Notes: generated from the letters alone by a model not told the origin. Positions 1 through 7,066 are shown, numbered from the stretch's first letter. The stretch: DNA of 11,614 nucleotides from JALEGB01 sp038530925 (GCA_038530925.1 JBCBCG010000139.1:1-11614), one strand, 5' to 3'. Numbers and translations are program-made.

Positions 1-59
1 CTCGATGGCCCGGCGCAGCGTTCCTCCGCCCGCGCGGCGGCGGCGCGGCGCCCGGTCAT
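1..59 (-). CDS. Possible start of a gene downstream of ligA (partial)
   Basis: The ligA stop codon (TGA) overlaps an ATG on the same strand in an ATGA arrangement, typical of translationally coupled genes. From that ATG the frame stays open to the window edge and reads MTGRRAAAARAEERCAGPS. The 19 residues are too few and too low in complexity to assign a family. It may be a genuine short-overlap operon partner of ligA or simply a chance open frame in GC-rich DNA; the overlap is the only support. Confidence 0.3.
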   Translation of the reverse strand, partial: MTGRRAAAARAEERCAGPS

Positions 60-2350
60 GCGCGCGCCTGGGCCGCGGCGACGGCCTCATCCACACTCTC
101 GCGCCCCGCGGCGATCTCGGCCCAGCCCGCCTCGTCCACCACGGCGAGCCCGAGCTCCGCCGCCTTTTTCAGCTTCGAGCCCGCGCCTGGTCCGGCCACC
201 AAAAGATCCGTCTGCGCCGAGACCGAGCCCGACACCTTCGCGCCGAGCGCTTCGGCGCGCGCCTTGGCCTCGGCGCGGCTCATCAGCTCGAGCTTGCCGG
301 TGAAGACCACCGTCTTGCCCGACAGCGGCGCATCGGCCGCCGCGGGCGGCTCCGCGTCTTCGATCTCGAGCATCGCGATCAGGCGATCGACCGAGGCGCG
401 GTTGCGCGGCTCGGCGAAGAACTCGACCACCGCCCGCGCCATCACCGCGCCGACCCCATCGATCGCCAGCAGGGCGCCCCAAGCCTCGCCCGGGATCTTC
501 GCCGGTTTCGCCAGCAGCTCCGGATCGGCCGCCGCCAGCTCCGCCGCGGCCTGCGCCATCGCCGCTTCAAAGGCCGGCCAGCTCTGATAACGCCGCGCCA
601 AAAGTCGCGCCGAGCTTTCGCCGACATGGCGCACGCCGAGCCCATAGATCAGACGCTCCAAAGGGATGCGCCTTCGCTCCTCAATTGCGCTGAACAGGTT
701 CGCCGCCGAGCGCTCGCCGAAGCCTTCGCGGTGCTGCAATTGCTGAAGCTGGCCCGGGCCGTAGCGCGCCTCGAGCGTAAAGATGTCCGCCGGCTCGGCG
801 ATCCAGCCATCGGCGAGGAAGCCCTCCACCTGCTTCGCGCCCAGCCCTTCGATGTCGAAGGCGCCGCGAGAGACGAAATGCTTCAGTCGCTCCACCACTT
901 GCGCCGGACAGATGAGGCCGCCCGTGCAGCGGCGCACCGCCTCGCCCTCCTCACGCATCGCGTGGCTGCCGCATTCGGGGCAAACCTCCGGCGGCGTGAA
1001 GGGCTGCGCCGCGGCGGGTCGGAGCGCCAGATCCACATCGACGATTTGCGGGATCACATCGCCCGCGCGCTGCAAGATCACCGTATCGCCCGGGCGCAAA
1101 TCTTTGGCTTCGCCGTTCGCGCCCATGCGGATCGGCGCGCCGTCGGCGCCGTAGCCGCGCACGTAATCTTCGTTATGCAGCGTCGCGTTGGACACGACGA
1201 CGCCGCCGACGCTCACGGGCTTCAACCGCGCCACCGGCGTCAGGCTGCCGGTGCGGCCCACTTGAATGTCGATCGCCTCCAAGATCGTCCGCGCCTGCTC
1301 CGCCGGGAACTTATGCGCCGTCGCCCAGCGCGGCGTCCGCGTCCTGAGCCCGAGACGCGCCTGCAGAGCGAGCGCGTCGACCTTGTAAACGACGCCGTCG
1401 ATCTCATAAGGCAGCTCCGGCCGCGCCGCACCGATCTGAGCGTAATGCGCGAGCAGCTCCTCCACGGTCTCACAGCGTTTCGTCAGCGGATTGACCGGCA
1501 AGCCCCAATCTTTGAACGCCTCAAGCACACCCATTTGCGTCTCAGCCGGCAACGCCGGCGCCTCGCCCCAAGCGTAAGCGAAAAAGGAAAGCGGCCGGCG
1601 CGCGGTGATCGCCGCATCGAGCTGGCGCAGCGAGCCCGCCGCCGCGTTTCTCGGATTGGCGAAGCTCTTGGCGCCCTCGGCCTCTTGGCGCGCGTTCAGC
1701 GCGGCGAACGCCTCGCGGGTCATAAAGGCCTCGCCGCGGATCTCGATCAGATCCGGCGCGCCGGACGGCAGGGTTTGCGGGATCGCCTCGATCACTCGCG
1801 CATTGGCGGTGACATCCTCGCCCTCGGCGCCGTCTCCGCGCGTCGCCGCCAGCACCAGGCGCCGCTTCTCATAGCGCAGCGCCAGGGAGAGCCCATCGAT
1901 CTTCGGTTCCGCGGTGAAAGCGAGCGGCGCCTCCGCCTCCAGCGACAGAAACCGCCGCACGCCCGCGATGAAATCGGCGAGCTCCTCTTCGTCGAACACA
2001 TTGCCGAGCGAGAGCATGGGCGCGCGGTGGCGCACTTTGGCGAAGGCCTCCGACGGCGCCGCGCCCACGCGGGCCGAGGGGCTGTCGGCGCGGACCAGCC
2101 GCGGATAGCGCGCCTCGATCGCCGCGTTCAACCGGCGGAGCGCGTCGTAGGACGCGTCGTCGATCTCCGGCGCGTCTTCAGCGTGATACGCCTTGTCGTG
2201 GCGGGCGATCTCGGCGGCGAGACGCTCGAGCGCCGCCGCGGCCGCCGTCTCGTCCAGCCCGGCCGGATCGATGTTGAAACCGAGCCGGTCCCAGACGGTG
2301 CGATCTTGGGCGCCGCGATCCGGCGCATCGTCTTGTTGGACTTTCGCCAT
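56..2350 (-). CDS. ligA: NAD+-dependent DNA ligase LigA
   Basis: Seals nicks in duplex DNA during lagging-strand synthesis and repair, using NAD+ to adenylate an active-site lysine. The 764-residue product shows the family layout in order: an N-terminal NAD+-binding Ia-type region (about 20-95, with HDKAYH and DSPSARVG), the adenylation domain with catalytic K150 in AEPKIDG, the motifs RNAAAGSLRQLD, EIDGVVYKVD and RTPRWATAHKFP, an OB fold, a four-cysteine zinc finger (C457, C460, C475, C481), helix-hairpin-helix repeats (about 500-650) and a C-terminal BRCT domain (about 676-750). It is longer than the roughly 670 residues of the E. coli enzyme because of a longer N terminus, an insert near 400-415 and a short tail after the BRCT. 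I chose the ATG at 2350 because a GGAGG lies 8 bases upstream and the 43 residues of the longer open frame do not resemble ligase. Divergent from the acetyltransferase gene. Confidence 0.97.
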   Translation of the reverse strand: MAKVQQDDAPDRGAQDRTVWDRLGFNIDPAGLDETAAAAALERLAAEIARHDKAYHAEDAPEIDDASYDALRRLNAAIEARYPRLVRADSPSARVGAAPSEAFAKVRHRAPMLSLGNVFDEEELADFIAGVRRFLSLEAEAPLAFTAEPKIDGLSLALRYEKRRLVLAATRGDGAEGEDVTANARVIEAIPQTLPSGAPDLIEIRGEAFMTREAFAALNARQEAEGAKSFANPRNAAAGSLRQLDAAITARRPLSFFAYAWGEAPALPAETQMGVLEAFKDWGLPVNPLTKRCETVEELLAHYAQIGAARPELPYEIDGVVYKVDALALQARLGLRTRTPRWATAHKFPAEQARTILEAIDIQVGRTGSLTPVARLKPVSVGGVVVSNATLHNEDYVRGYGADGAPIRMGANGEAKDLRPGDTVILQRAGDVIPQIVDVDLALRPAAAQPFTPPEVCPECGSHAMREEGEAVRRCTGGLICPAQVVERLKHFVSRGAFDIEGLGAKQVEGFLADGWIAEPADIFTLEARYGPGQLQQLQHREGFGERSAANLFSAIEERRRIPLERLIYGLGVRHVGESSARLLARRYQSWPAFEAAMAQAAAELAAADPELLAKPAKIPGEAWGALLAIDGVGAVMARAVVEFFAEPRNRASVDRLIAMLEIEDAEPPAAADAPLSGKTVVFTGKLELMSRAEAKARAEALGAKVSGSVSAQTDLLVAGPGAGSKLKKAAELGLAVVDEAGWAEIAAGRESVDEAVAAAQARA

Positions 2351-2508
2351 CCCCTCCGCCTCCGTCGCCGCGTCGCTCGGCCTCGTGAGATGCGCCGCCG
2401 AGCCGCAAGGGTCAAGCGCGTCGTCCAGGACCCGCCTCAGCCAGCCTGGCCGCGACGCGGCGCCCCAGACTAATGTCATCGCAATAAAGCCAGATCGGGA
2501 GCGTTGCG

Positions 2509-3066
2509 ATGATCCGAGACGCGACAGTGGACGACCTCGCCGCGCTCGAGGCGCTGATGCGCGACACCAACATGTTCTCGGAGGATGAGCGGGCCGCTTT
2601 CGGGAAGGAGCTGCAGACGCTCCTTTGGGCGGCGCCGGATCCGGCCGAGCGGCGGCGCCTCATCATCGTCGGCGCGACCGCAGACGGCGCCATTGGCGGC
2701 GCCGCCTATTTTGGGCCCGAGGCGATGGCTGACGACGTCGCCAATCTTTTTTTCATCGGCGTCTCGCCGTCGCGGCGACGCCAAGGCGCCGCCAAAGCGC
2801 TGATCGATCGGTTCGAGACGCATGGCCGCGAAACCGGCGCGCGCATCGCTCTGATCGAAACGGCGAGCGCTGCGATGTTCGAGCCCGCCCGGCGGCTCTA
2901 TCGTCGCTGCGGCTACACGGAAGAGGCCCAGATCCGCGACTACTACGCCGACGGCCTCGACAAACTCATCTACCGAAAACGCCTGCGAGCGGCCATGCTC
3001 GCGTTCAGCTTTGCTCGTCTTCAGCGCGGCGCACCAGCTTCCAGCCCGAGATCATCGGACCGATGA
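2509..3066 (+). CDS. GNAT-family N-acetyltransferase
   Basis: A predicted cytoplasmic acetyl-CoA-dependent acetyltransferase of unknown substrate, 185 residues. The acetyl-CoA-binding motif A is visible as LFFIGVSPSRRRQGAAKALI around residues 81-101, with the R-R-x-x-G-x-A pyrophosphate loop. It is followed by the typical segment in which an arginine-rich helix precedes YRRCGYTEEAQIRDYY near 127-147. The ATG has GGGAG 7 bases upstream. The domain normally finishes near LIYRKRL (about residue 161); the last 25 or so residues are unusual in composition and are encoded by DNA overlapping the 3' end of the convergent cytochrome b561 gene. It may be single-copy and monocistronic. The family is confident but the substrate (protein, amine or antibiotic) cannot be read from sequence. 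Confidence 0.88.
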   Translation: MIRDATVDDLAALEALMRDTNMFSEDERAAFGKELQTLLWAAPDPAERRRLIIVGATADGAIGGAAYFGPEAMADDVANLFFIGVSPSRRRQGAAKALIDRFETHGRETGARIALIETASAAMFEPARRLYRRCGYTEEAQIRDYYADGLDKLIYRKRLRAAMLAFSFARLQRGAPASSPRSSDR

Positions 3067-3634
3067 GGTCCTCCATCTTCCAGGCGGCGTAGAAGAACAC
3101 CACCAGGATATGCAGGCCGATGAGGCCGATAATCACCTTCGAATTGATGTCATGGATGTTGTTGGCCCAGCTGTTCCAATCCGATCCCGCCCACGCCGCA
3201 AGCGGACCACCATCAAAAAAGCTGTCCGAATAGCTGATCAGCCCGGTTCCGATTTGCACTGAGAGCGCCGTCAGCATCGCGATCAGCCAAAGGCTGCCCA
3301 TCGGATTATGTCCCGGCCAATAAGACGGCTCGGGCTTCAGCACAGAGCGCGCGTAGCGCGGCGCGCCCAGCCCATCGCGCGCCAAGGTGATCAGGCGCGA
3401 CGGTTTTGGACCAACCAGCCCCCAGAGCAAGCGGCAGCCCACCAGCCCAGCGACGATGTAGCCGAGCGTCATATGCGCGCCGATGGTCTCGAAACTCATC
3501 GAGAAGCCATAAGCCCATGTCGCCGCCACGAAGCCGGCGATCGACCATTTCAAGAGCCGCGTCGGCGCATCCCAGATCCGCTCGAGAACCGGCTCGCGCT
3601 CCGGCGCAGCGTCTTCGCTATGATTGATGCTCAT
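3005..3634 (-). CDS. Cytochrome b561-type membrane protein (PF01292-like)
   Basis: A 209-residue inner-membrane diheme-b-type protein that would pass electrons between the quinone pool and a periplasmic partner. Hydrophobic segments lie near residues 31-47, 54-74, 112-133 and 165-184. Family landmarks are WDAPTRLLKW (21-30), GAHMTLGY (52-59, H54), GHNPMGSLW (108-116) and IHDINSKVIIGLIGLH (160-175, H161 and H175). In relatives the first motif normally reads PTRLxHW, and that first-helix histidine is a heme ligand; here it is lysine (K29, codon AAA). It lies 58 bases downstream of the cytochrome c' gene on the same strand, so the two probably form an operon and the c-type protein is the likely redox partner. 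The start has only a weak AAAGG-type ribosome site. Its 3' end overlaps the convergent acetyltransferase gene by 62 bases. Confidence 0.9.
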   Translation of the reverse strand: MSINHSEDAAPEREPVLERIWDAPTRLLKWSIAGFVAATWAYGFSMSFETIGAHMTLGYIVAGLVGCRLLWGLVGPKPSRLITLARDGLGAPRYARSVLKPEPSYWPGHNPMGSLWLIAMLTALSVQIGTGLISYSDSFFDGGPLAAWAGSDWNSWANNIHDINSKVIIGLIGLHILVVFFYAAWKMEDLIGPMISGWKLVRRAEDEQS

Positions 3635-3692
3635 CGCCGCGCCTTTGCCCGCCGGTCACGTCTCGTCGTCTCGCCACCGAAAAGAACCGCGC

Positions 3693-4172
3693 TCAAAAGT
3701 CCTTGGCGCGGTAATCGTCGTGGCAGCTCTTGCAACTTTGACCGAGCGCGCCCATCGCCGAACGCAGCGCGTCCAGCCCGTTCGGCGCGGCCTCGGCCAA
3801 AGCCGCGGACGCTTTGGTGAAAGCCTCGTATTTCGCGGTCGCGTCCTCGAGATTGCTCCAGGTGCTCGGCAACGCCCGCGTCTTTCCCGGCATCGCCGCA
3901 TTGTCCGTTCCCTCGGGAATGAGGTGCGCGAGGTTCATCTGGCCGAGCAAGGCGAGGTTCGTCGCATGGATCGCGGCCGCTTCGGCGTCGTAAGGCGTCT
4001 CGGCCTTGGCCATCGCCGCCAGCGGCCCGGTGTTGAGCGCCAGCATGCGGAAATAGCCGCGGCGCGCCTGAACGGCGTCCTCCAGCGGATCGGCGGCGAC
4101 TGGCGCGGCGGCGGCCGCGGCCCCTGCGGCGAGCGCGACCGCCGCGATGCGTGTCAGCGAAATTGACGCCAT
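3693..4172 (-). CDS. Cytochrome c' (class II c-type cytochrome), periplasmic
   Basis: A 159-residue periplasmic four-helix-bundle heme protein; members of the family bind NO and CO and are linked to nitrosative-stress protection or electron transfer. The sequence shows a Sec signal peptide (basic start, alanine-rich hydrophobic core, likely cleavage after VAA near residue 27). The N-terminal family segment is VQARRGYFRMLALNTGPLAAM (35-55), and the heme site CKSCH (C147, C150, H151) lies close to the C terminus followed by DDYR, as in all class II cytochromes. An AGGGAGGG ribosome-binding site lies just upstream of the ATG. It is the first gene of a probable two-gene operon with the cytochrome b561 gene. 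A dyad lies in its leader. The exact function (NO binding versus electron carrier) cannot be decided from sequence. Confidence 0.92.
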   Translation of the reverse strand: MASISLTRIAAVALAAGAAAAAAPVAADPLEDAVQARRGYFRMLALNTGPLAAMAKAETPYDAEAAAIHATNLALLGQMNLAHLIPEGTDNAAMPGKTRALPSTWSNLEDATAKYEAFTKASAALAEAAPNGLDALRSAMGALGQSCKSCHDDYRAKDF

Positions 4173-4188
4173 GACTAAACCCTCCCTC

Positions 4189-4214
4189 TCGAAGCGCGAC
4201 GATCGACGCTTCGA
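4189..4214. promoter_or_regulatory. Inverted repeat in the leader of the cytochrome c' gene
   Basis: Perfect 8-base arms TCGAAGCG and CGCTTCGA are separated by 10 bases, immediately upstream of the AGGGAGGG ribosome-binding site of the cytochrome c' gene. It could be an operator for a dimeric regulator or a leader hairpin. The octamer GGCCAGAT also occurs twice in this intergenic stretch (4217-4224 and 4254-4261). No regulator family can be named from these sequences. Confidence 0.35.
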
Positions 4215-4295
4215 AAGGCCAGATAGCGCTCAGCCCCCATACGGAAACAGAGTGGCCAGATCTTCACTCATTGTTTTCCGAAGGTACCGTCAGGA

Positions 4296-5459
4296 TCAGG
4301 CGCGGCGCAGCCAGCCGCCGCCGAGCACGCGCGTTCCTTCCGGCGCGTAGAAGACGCAGGCTTGGCCTGGCGCGACGCCCTCCTCCGCCGCCGCGAGCCT
4401 CAGCTCGGCGCGCCCTTCGCCGAGCGGGATCACCCGCGCCGGGCGCGGCGGGCGCGTCGAGCGCACCTTCACCGCGACGTCCCACCCCTCCGCCGGCGCG
4501 TCGGCTTCGAAATCGCCGTCGCCGATCCAGTTCACCTCGCCGAGCGGCGCGCTTCGCACCCCAAGCGCCTCGCGCGGTCCCACGATGACGCGTCGCGCCT
4601 CCGCATCGAGCTTGACGACATAAAGCGGCTCGCCCGGCGCCGCGGGATCGACAAGGCCAAGCCCGCGCCGCTGGCCAATGGTGTAGTGGATGACACCCTC
4701 ATGCGCGCCCAGCGCCCGCCCATCGAGATGCACGATCTCGCCTGGCTCCGCCGCGCCCGGCCGCAGCCGTTCGATCACATCGGCGTAACGCCCGCTCGGC
4801 ACGAAGCAGATGTCCTGACTGTCCGGCTTATCGGCCACGCTGAGCCCCAGAGCCGCCGCCATCTCCCGGGTCTTCGCCTTCGTCTCCACCCCGCCGAGCG
4901 GAAAGCGGAGATAGTCGAGCTGCTCGCGCGTCGTCGTGAACAGGAAATAGGACTGATCGCGCGCCGGATCCGCCGCCGCATGCAGCTCCGGCCCCGCCGG
5001 CCCCTCGATGCGTCGCACATAATGACCCGTCGCCAGGCAATCGGCGCCGAGCTCCCGCGCCATCGCCAAGAGATCTTTGAACTTCACCCGCTCATTGCAG
5101 CGGATGCAGGGGATCGGCGTCGCGCCGCCGAGATAGCTGTCGACGAAATCATCCACCACCTCCTCGCGAAAGCGGCTCTCGAAATCGAGCACGTAATGCG
5201 GAAAGCCCAGCGTCTCGGCCACGCGGCGCGCATCGTGGATGTCGCGCCCCGCGCAGCAGGCGCCCTTCTTCGCGAGCGCGGCGCCGTGATCGTAGAGCTG
5301 CATGGTCAGGCCCACGACGTCATAGCCGTCCGCCGCCAGCTGCGCCGCGACGACGGAACTGTCGACGCCGCCCGACATCGCCGCGACCACGCGCGTCTCG
5401 CCCGGCGCCTTGCCGAATCCGAGCGAATTGCGCGCGCTCTTCAAAACCGCTTCCGCCAT
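4296..5459 (-). CDS. mnmA: tRNA-specific 2-thiouridylase MnmA
   Basis: Catalyses the thiolation of U34 in the wobble position of tRNA-Lys, -Glu and -Gln, taking persulfide sulfur from the relay downstream of IscS. The 387-residue protein has the PP-loop ATP pyrophosphatase motif SGGVDSS (29-35). It also has the tRNA-contacting/catalytic cysteine segment IPCIRCNERVKF (C121, matching E. coli C102, in front of the Asn), the GHYVRR segment (145-150) and the second catalytic cysteine in SQDICFVPSG (C218, matching E. coli C199). The C-terminal beta-barrel follows, with HYTIGQRRGLG and IVGPREALG. Length is normal for alphaproteobacterial members. GAGGAGG stands about 10 bases before the ATG. Transcribed divergently from sciP, with a 290-base intergenic region. 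Confidence 0.97.
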   Translation of the reverse strand: MAEAVLKSARNSLGFGKAPGETRVVAAMSGGVDSSVVAAQLAADGYDVVGLTMQLYDHGAALAKKGACCAGRDIHDARRVAETLGFPHYVLDFESRFREEVVDDFVDSYLGGATPIPCIRCNERVKFKDLLAMARELGADCLATGHYVRRIEGPAGPELHAAADPARDQSYFLFTTTREQLDYLRFPLGGVETKAKTREMAAALGLSVADKPDSQDICFVPSGRYADVIERLRPGAAEPGEIVHLDGRALGAHEGVIHYTIGQRRGLGLVDPAAPGEPLYVVKLDAEARRVIVGPREALGVRSAPLGEVNWIGDGDFEADAPAEGWDVAVKVRSTRPPRPARVIPLGEGRAELRLAAAEEGVAPGQACVFYAPEGTRVLGGGWLRRA

Positions 5460-5749
5460 CTTCGCGGGCCTCCTCGCCCCGACTTAAGCCTCATCATCAG
5501 GCGAAAACACGGGAATCTCGCGCGATGCTAGAGGCTTAGGCCCTAAATGCAACCGCGCCTCATGATCGCCGGATTTGCGCCGAAGCGGCGCCGCAAACCG
5601 GCCTTGCGCGAGACACGAAGGTTTCGCCATTCATAACTCCCTAGACCCAACTTACGGAATATTCACGGTAAATTCCTCTTGAAGAAAAGTTTTCTTAATT
5701 CGCTCGGCCTAATCTGGCGTGGCTGGAAGAGGAAGGGGTTTGCGCTTTC
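5460..5749. promoter_or_regulatory. Divergent mnmA / sciP control region
   Basis: This gene-free region must carry promoters for both flanking genes. It becomes clearly AT-richer toward sciP. Visible symmetric elements: TTAGG-C-CCTAA (5536-5546), the palindrome GAATATTC (5657-5664) flanked by TTAC and GTAA (5652-5671), and AAGAAAA-G-TTTTCTT (5682-5696), followed by a TTAA (5695-5698). One GANTC site (GAATC, 5513-5517), the CcrM methylation sequence, is present. No promoter hexamers are convincing enough to place a start site. Confidence 0.45.
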
Positions 5750-6028
5750 ATGACTGAGGGGAACCAAACTGTAGAATTCGTGATCGGTCCGGACGGACAG
5801 AAGCTTACGAAAGCCGATCTTCCATCGAACAAGACGCGCCGCTGGGTCATCCGGCGAAAGGCCGAGGTGGTCGCCGCCGTGCGTGGCGGGCTGATCAGCC
5901 TCGAGGAAGCCTGCGAGACATATGGGATCAGCCTTGAGGAGTTCGAGAGCTGGGCCAAGTCGATCGATCGTTTCGGCATTCAAGGCCTGCGCACGACGCG
6001 GATCCAGAAATACCGGGCGAAGCTTTAG
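5750..6028 (+). CDS. sciP: SciP-type cell-cycle regulator (DUF1153)
   Basis: A 92-residue cytoplasmic helix-turn-helix protein. In Caulobacter, SciP binds CtrA on DNA and represses CtrA-activated promoters in G1. The family signature is nearly continuous: VIGPDGQKLTKADLP (residues 11-25), TRRWVIRRKAEVVAAVRGGL (29-48), and the second helical part LEEACETYGISLEEFESWAK (51-70) followed by SIDRFGIQGLRTTRIQKYR (71-89). Length and start match the family; AGGAAGGGG lies about 11 bases before the ATG. It sits 308 bases upstream of ctrA on the same strand, so its target partner is its immediate neighbour. The AT-rich leader with dyads suggests its own regulated promoter. Confidence 0.93.
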   Translation: MTEGNQTVEFVIGPDGQKLTKADLPSNKTRRWVIRRKAEVVAAVRGGLISLEEACETYGISLEEFESWAKSIDRFGIQGLRTTRIQKYRAKL

Positions 6029-6101
6029 AAAAAGCAAGGCTCGGCGCCCCGCGGCGCCGCGCCTTCTCCGCGGATCGATCATCGCATCGCCGGTTCGGCG
6101 C

Positions 6102-6131
6102 CGCCGCCCTCCCCTCAAGGGAAGGGCGGCG
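6102..6131. terminator. GC-rich hairpin after sciP (possible terminator without T-run)
   Basis: Two 14-base arms (6102-6115 and 6118-6131) are complementary at 13 of 14 positions, around a very tight loop. It lies about 75 bases after the sciP stop. No T-run follows, so it is at best a weak or factor-assisted terminator, or an mRNA 3'-end stabilising structure. It separates sciP from the ctrA control region. Confidence 0.45.
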
Positions 6132-6157
6132 TTCCGCGTTCGAGGGGCAAGAGCTTG

Positions 6158-6299
6158 TTAACGGCTCGACGCCTAGGTTTGGGCGAAAAGGTTAACACCA
6201 GATCTTGCGAACGCCTCTGACATGTCTTAACCTTTCTGAGAAGGGTGGGCGATTTGCTAACAGGAGAGGTTTGTTAACGTTTTGCGTTTAACGTCTTAA
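6158..6299. promoter_or_regulatory. ctrA control region with a cluster of TTAA half-sites
   Basis: Six TTAA tetramers lie in 142 bases: 6158 (GTTAACG), 6192 (GTTAACA), 6227 (CTTAACC), 6274 (GTTAACG), 6288 (TTTAACG) and 6296 (CTTAAAC), plus CTAAC at 6257. CtrA recognises TTAA-N7-TTAA and TTAACC-type half-sites, so the cluster fits autoregulation of ctrA. None of the pairs has the canonical 7-base spacing (observed gaps are 30, 31, 43, 10 and 4 bases). No GANTC site is present here, unlike the Caulobacter ctrA P1 promoter. Confidence 0.6.
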
Positions 6300-6336
6300 A
6301 CAGCCGAACAACAAGCCGCTTGCGAGGAACCCTTCA

Positions 6337-7050
6337 ATGCGCATCCTGATTATTGAAGACGACAGCTCTATGGCCAGCAGCATTGAGCTGCTACTGAGCC
6401 AAGAGGGCTTCAACGTCTACACGACAGATCTTGGCGAGGAGGGCGTGGATCTCGGCAAGCTTTACGATTACGATTTGATTGTTCTCGATATCACTTTACC
6501 TGACATGAGCGGCTTCGATGTTCTGAAGCAGCTTCGCGTGGCGAAAATCGCAACGCCAATTCTCATTCTCTCGGGACTTGGCCAGACTGAGAACAAAGTA
6601 CGCGGCTTCGGCTTCGGCGCTGACGATTACATGACCAAACCTTTCAACAAAGACGAGTTCATCGCACGGATCCATGCGATTATTCGGCGCTCGAAAGGTC
6701 ATAGCCAATCGGTCATCAGCACTGGCAAGATCAAGGTTAACCTCGACGCGAAGACTGTCGAAGTTGATGGTCGCCGCGTGCATCTGACCGGCAAAGAATA
6801 CCAAATGCTGGAGCTGCTCTCGCTGCGCAAAGGCACGACGCTGACGAAAGAGATGTTCCTCAACCATCTTTATGGTGGGCTGGACGAGCCTGAACTGAAG
6901 ATCATCGACGTATTCATCTGCAAGCTGCGCAAAAAGCTTTCGGCCGCGACCGAAGGTGAGAATTACATCGAGACGGTGTGGGGACGCGGCTATGTGCTGC
7001 GTGATCCGGACAATCACGCAGCCTCGGAGACGGCCGCGGCGAGCGCTTGA
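6337..7050 (+). CDS. ctrA: Cell-cycle response regulator CtrA
   Basis: OmpR/PhoB-type transcription factor of 237 residues, the master regulator of the alphaproteobacterial cell cycle, flagellum and replication control; it is phosphorylated through the CckA-ChpT relay. The receiver domain (1-120) has acidic pocket residues in IIEDD (5-9) and phospho-acceptor D51 in LDITLPDMSG, with the conserved lysine in DYMTKPF. The winged-helix domain (about 125-225) carries the near-invariant CtrA stretches VHLTGKEYQMLELLSLRKGT, LTKEMFLNHLYGG, LKIIDVFICKLRKKL and IETVWGRGYVLRDP. GAGGA lies 8 bases before the ATG. The tail ends in TAAASA rather than the double alanine that ClpXP recognises in Caulobacter CtrA. 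Its coding sequence uses visibly more A/T at third positions than its neighbours. Followed by two hairpins, the second an intrinsic terminator. Confidence 0.97.
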   Translation: MRILIIEDDSSMASSIELLLSQEGFNVYTTDLGEEGVDLGKLYDYDLIVLDITLPDMSGFDVLKQLRVAKIATPILILSGLGQTENKVRGFGFGADDYMTKPFNKDEFIARIHAIIRRSKGHSQSVISTGKIKVNLDAKTVEVDGRRVHLTGKEYQMLELLSLRKGTTLTKEMFLNHLYGGLDEPELKIIDVFICKLRKKLSAATEGENYIETVWGRGYVLRDPDNHAASETAAASA

Positions 7051-7066
7051 TCTGCGCTATGTGATT

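Noticed and set aside
5..2473. An 822-codon open frame on the plus strand opposite ligA
   Set aside because: It is the antisense of a complete, well-conserved ligase. Its translation is arginine-rich with no recognisable domain, as expected from GC-rich DNA lacking stops.
2351..2479. Longer ligase start giving a 43-residue N-terminal extension
   Set aside because: The extension does not resemble ligase N termini, while the ATG at 2350 has a well-spaced GGAGG.
4362..5531. A 389-codon plus-strand frame opposite mnmA
   Set aside because: Arg/His-rich antisense translation of a conserved gene with all catalytic motifs on the other strand.
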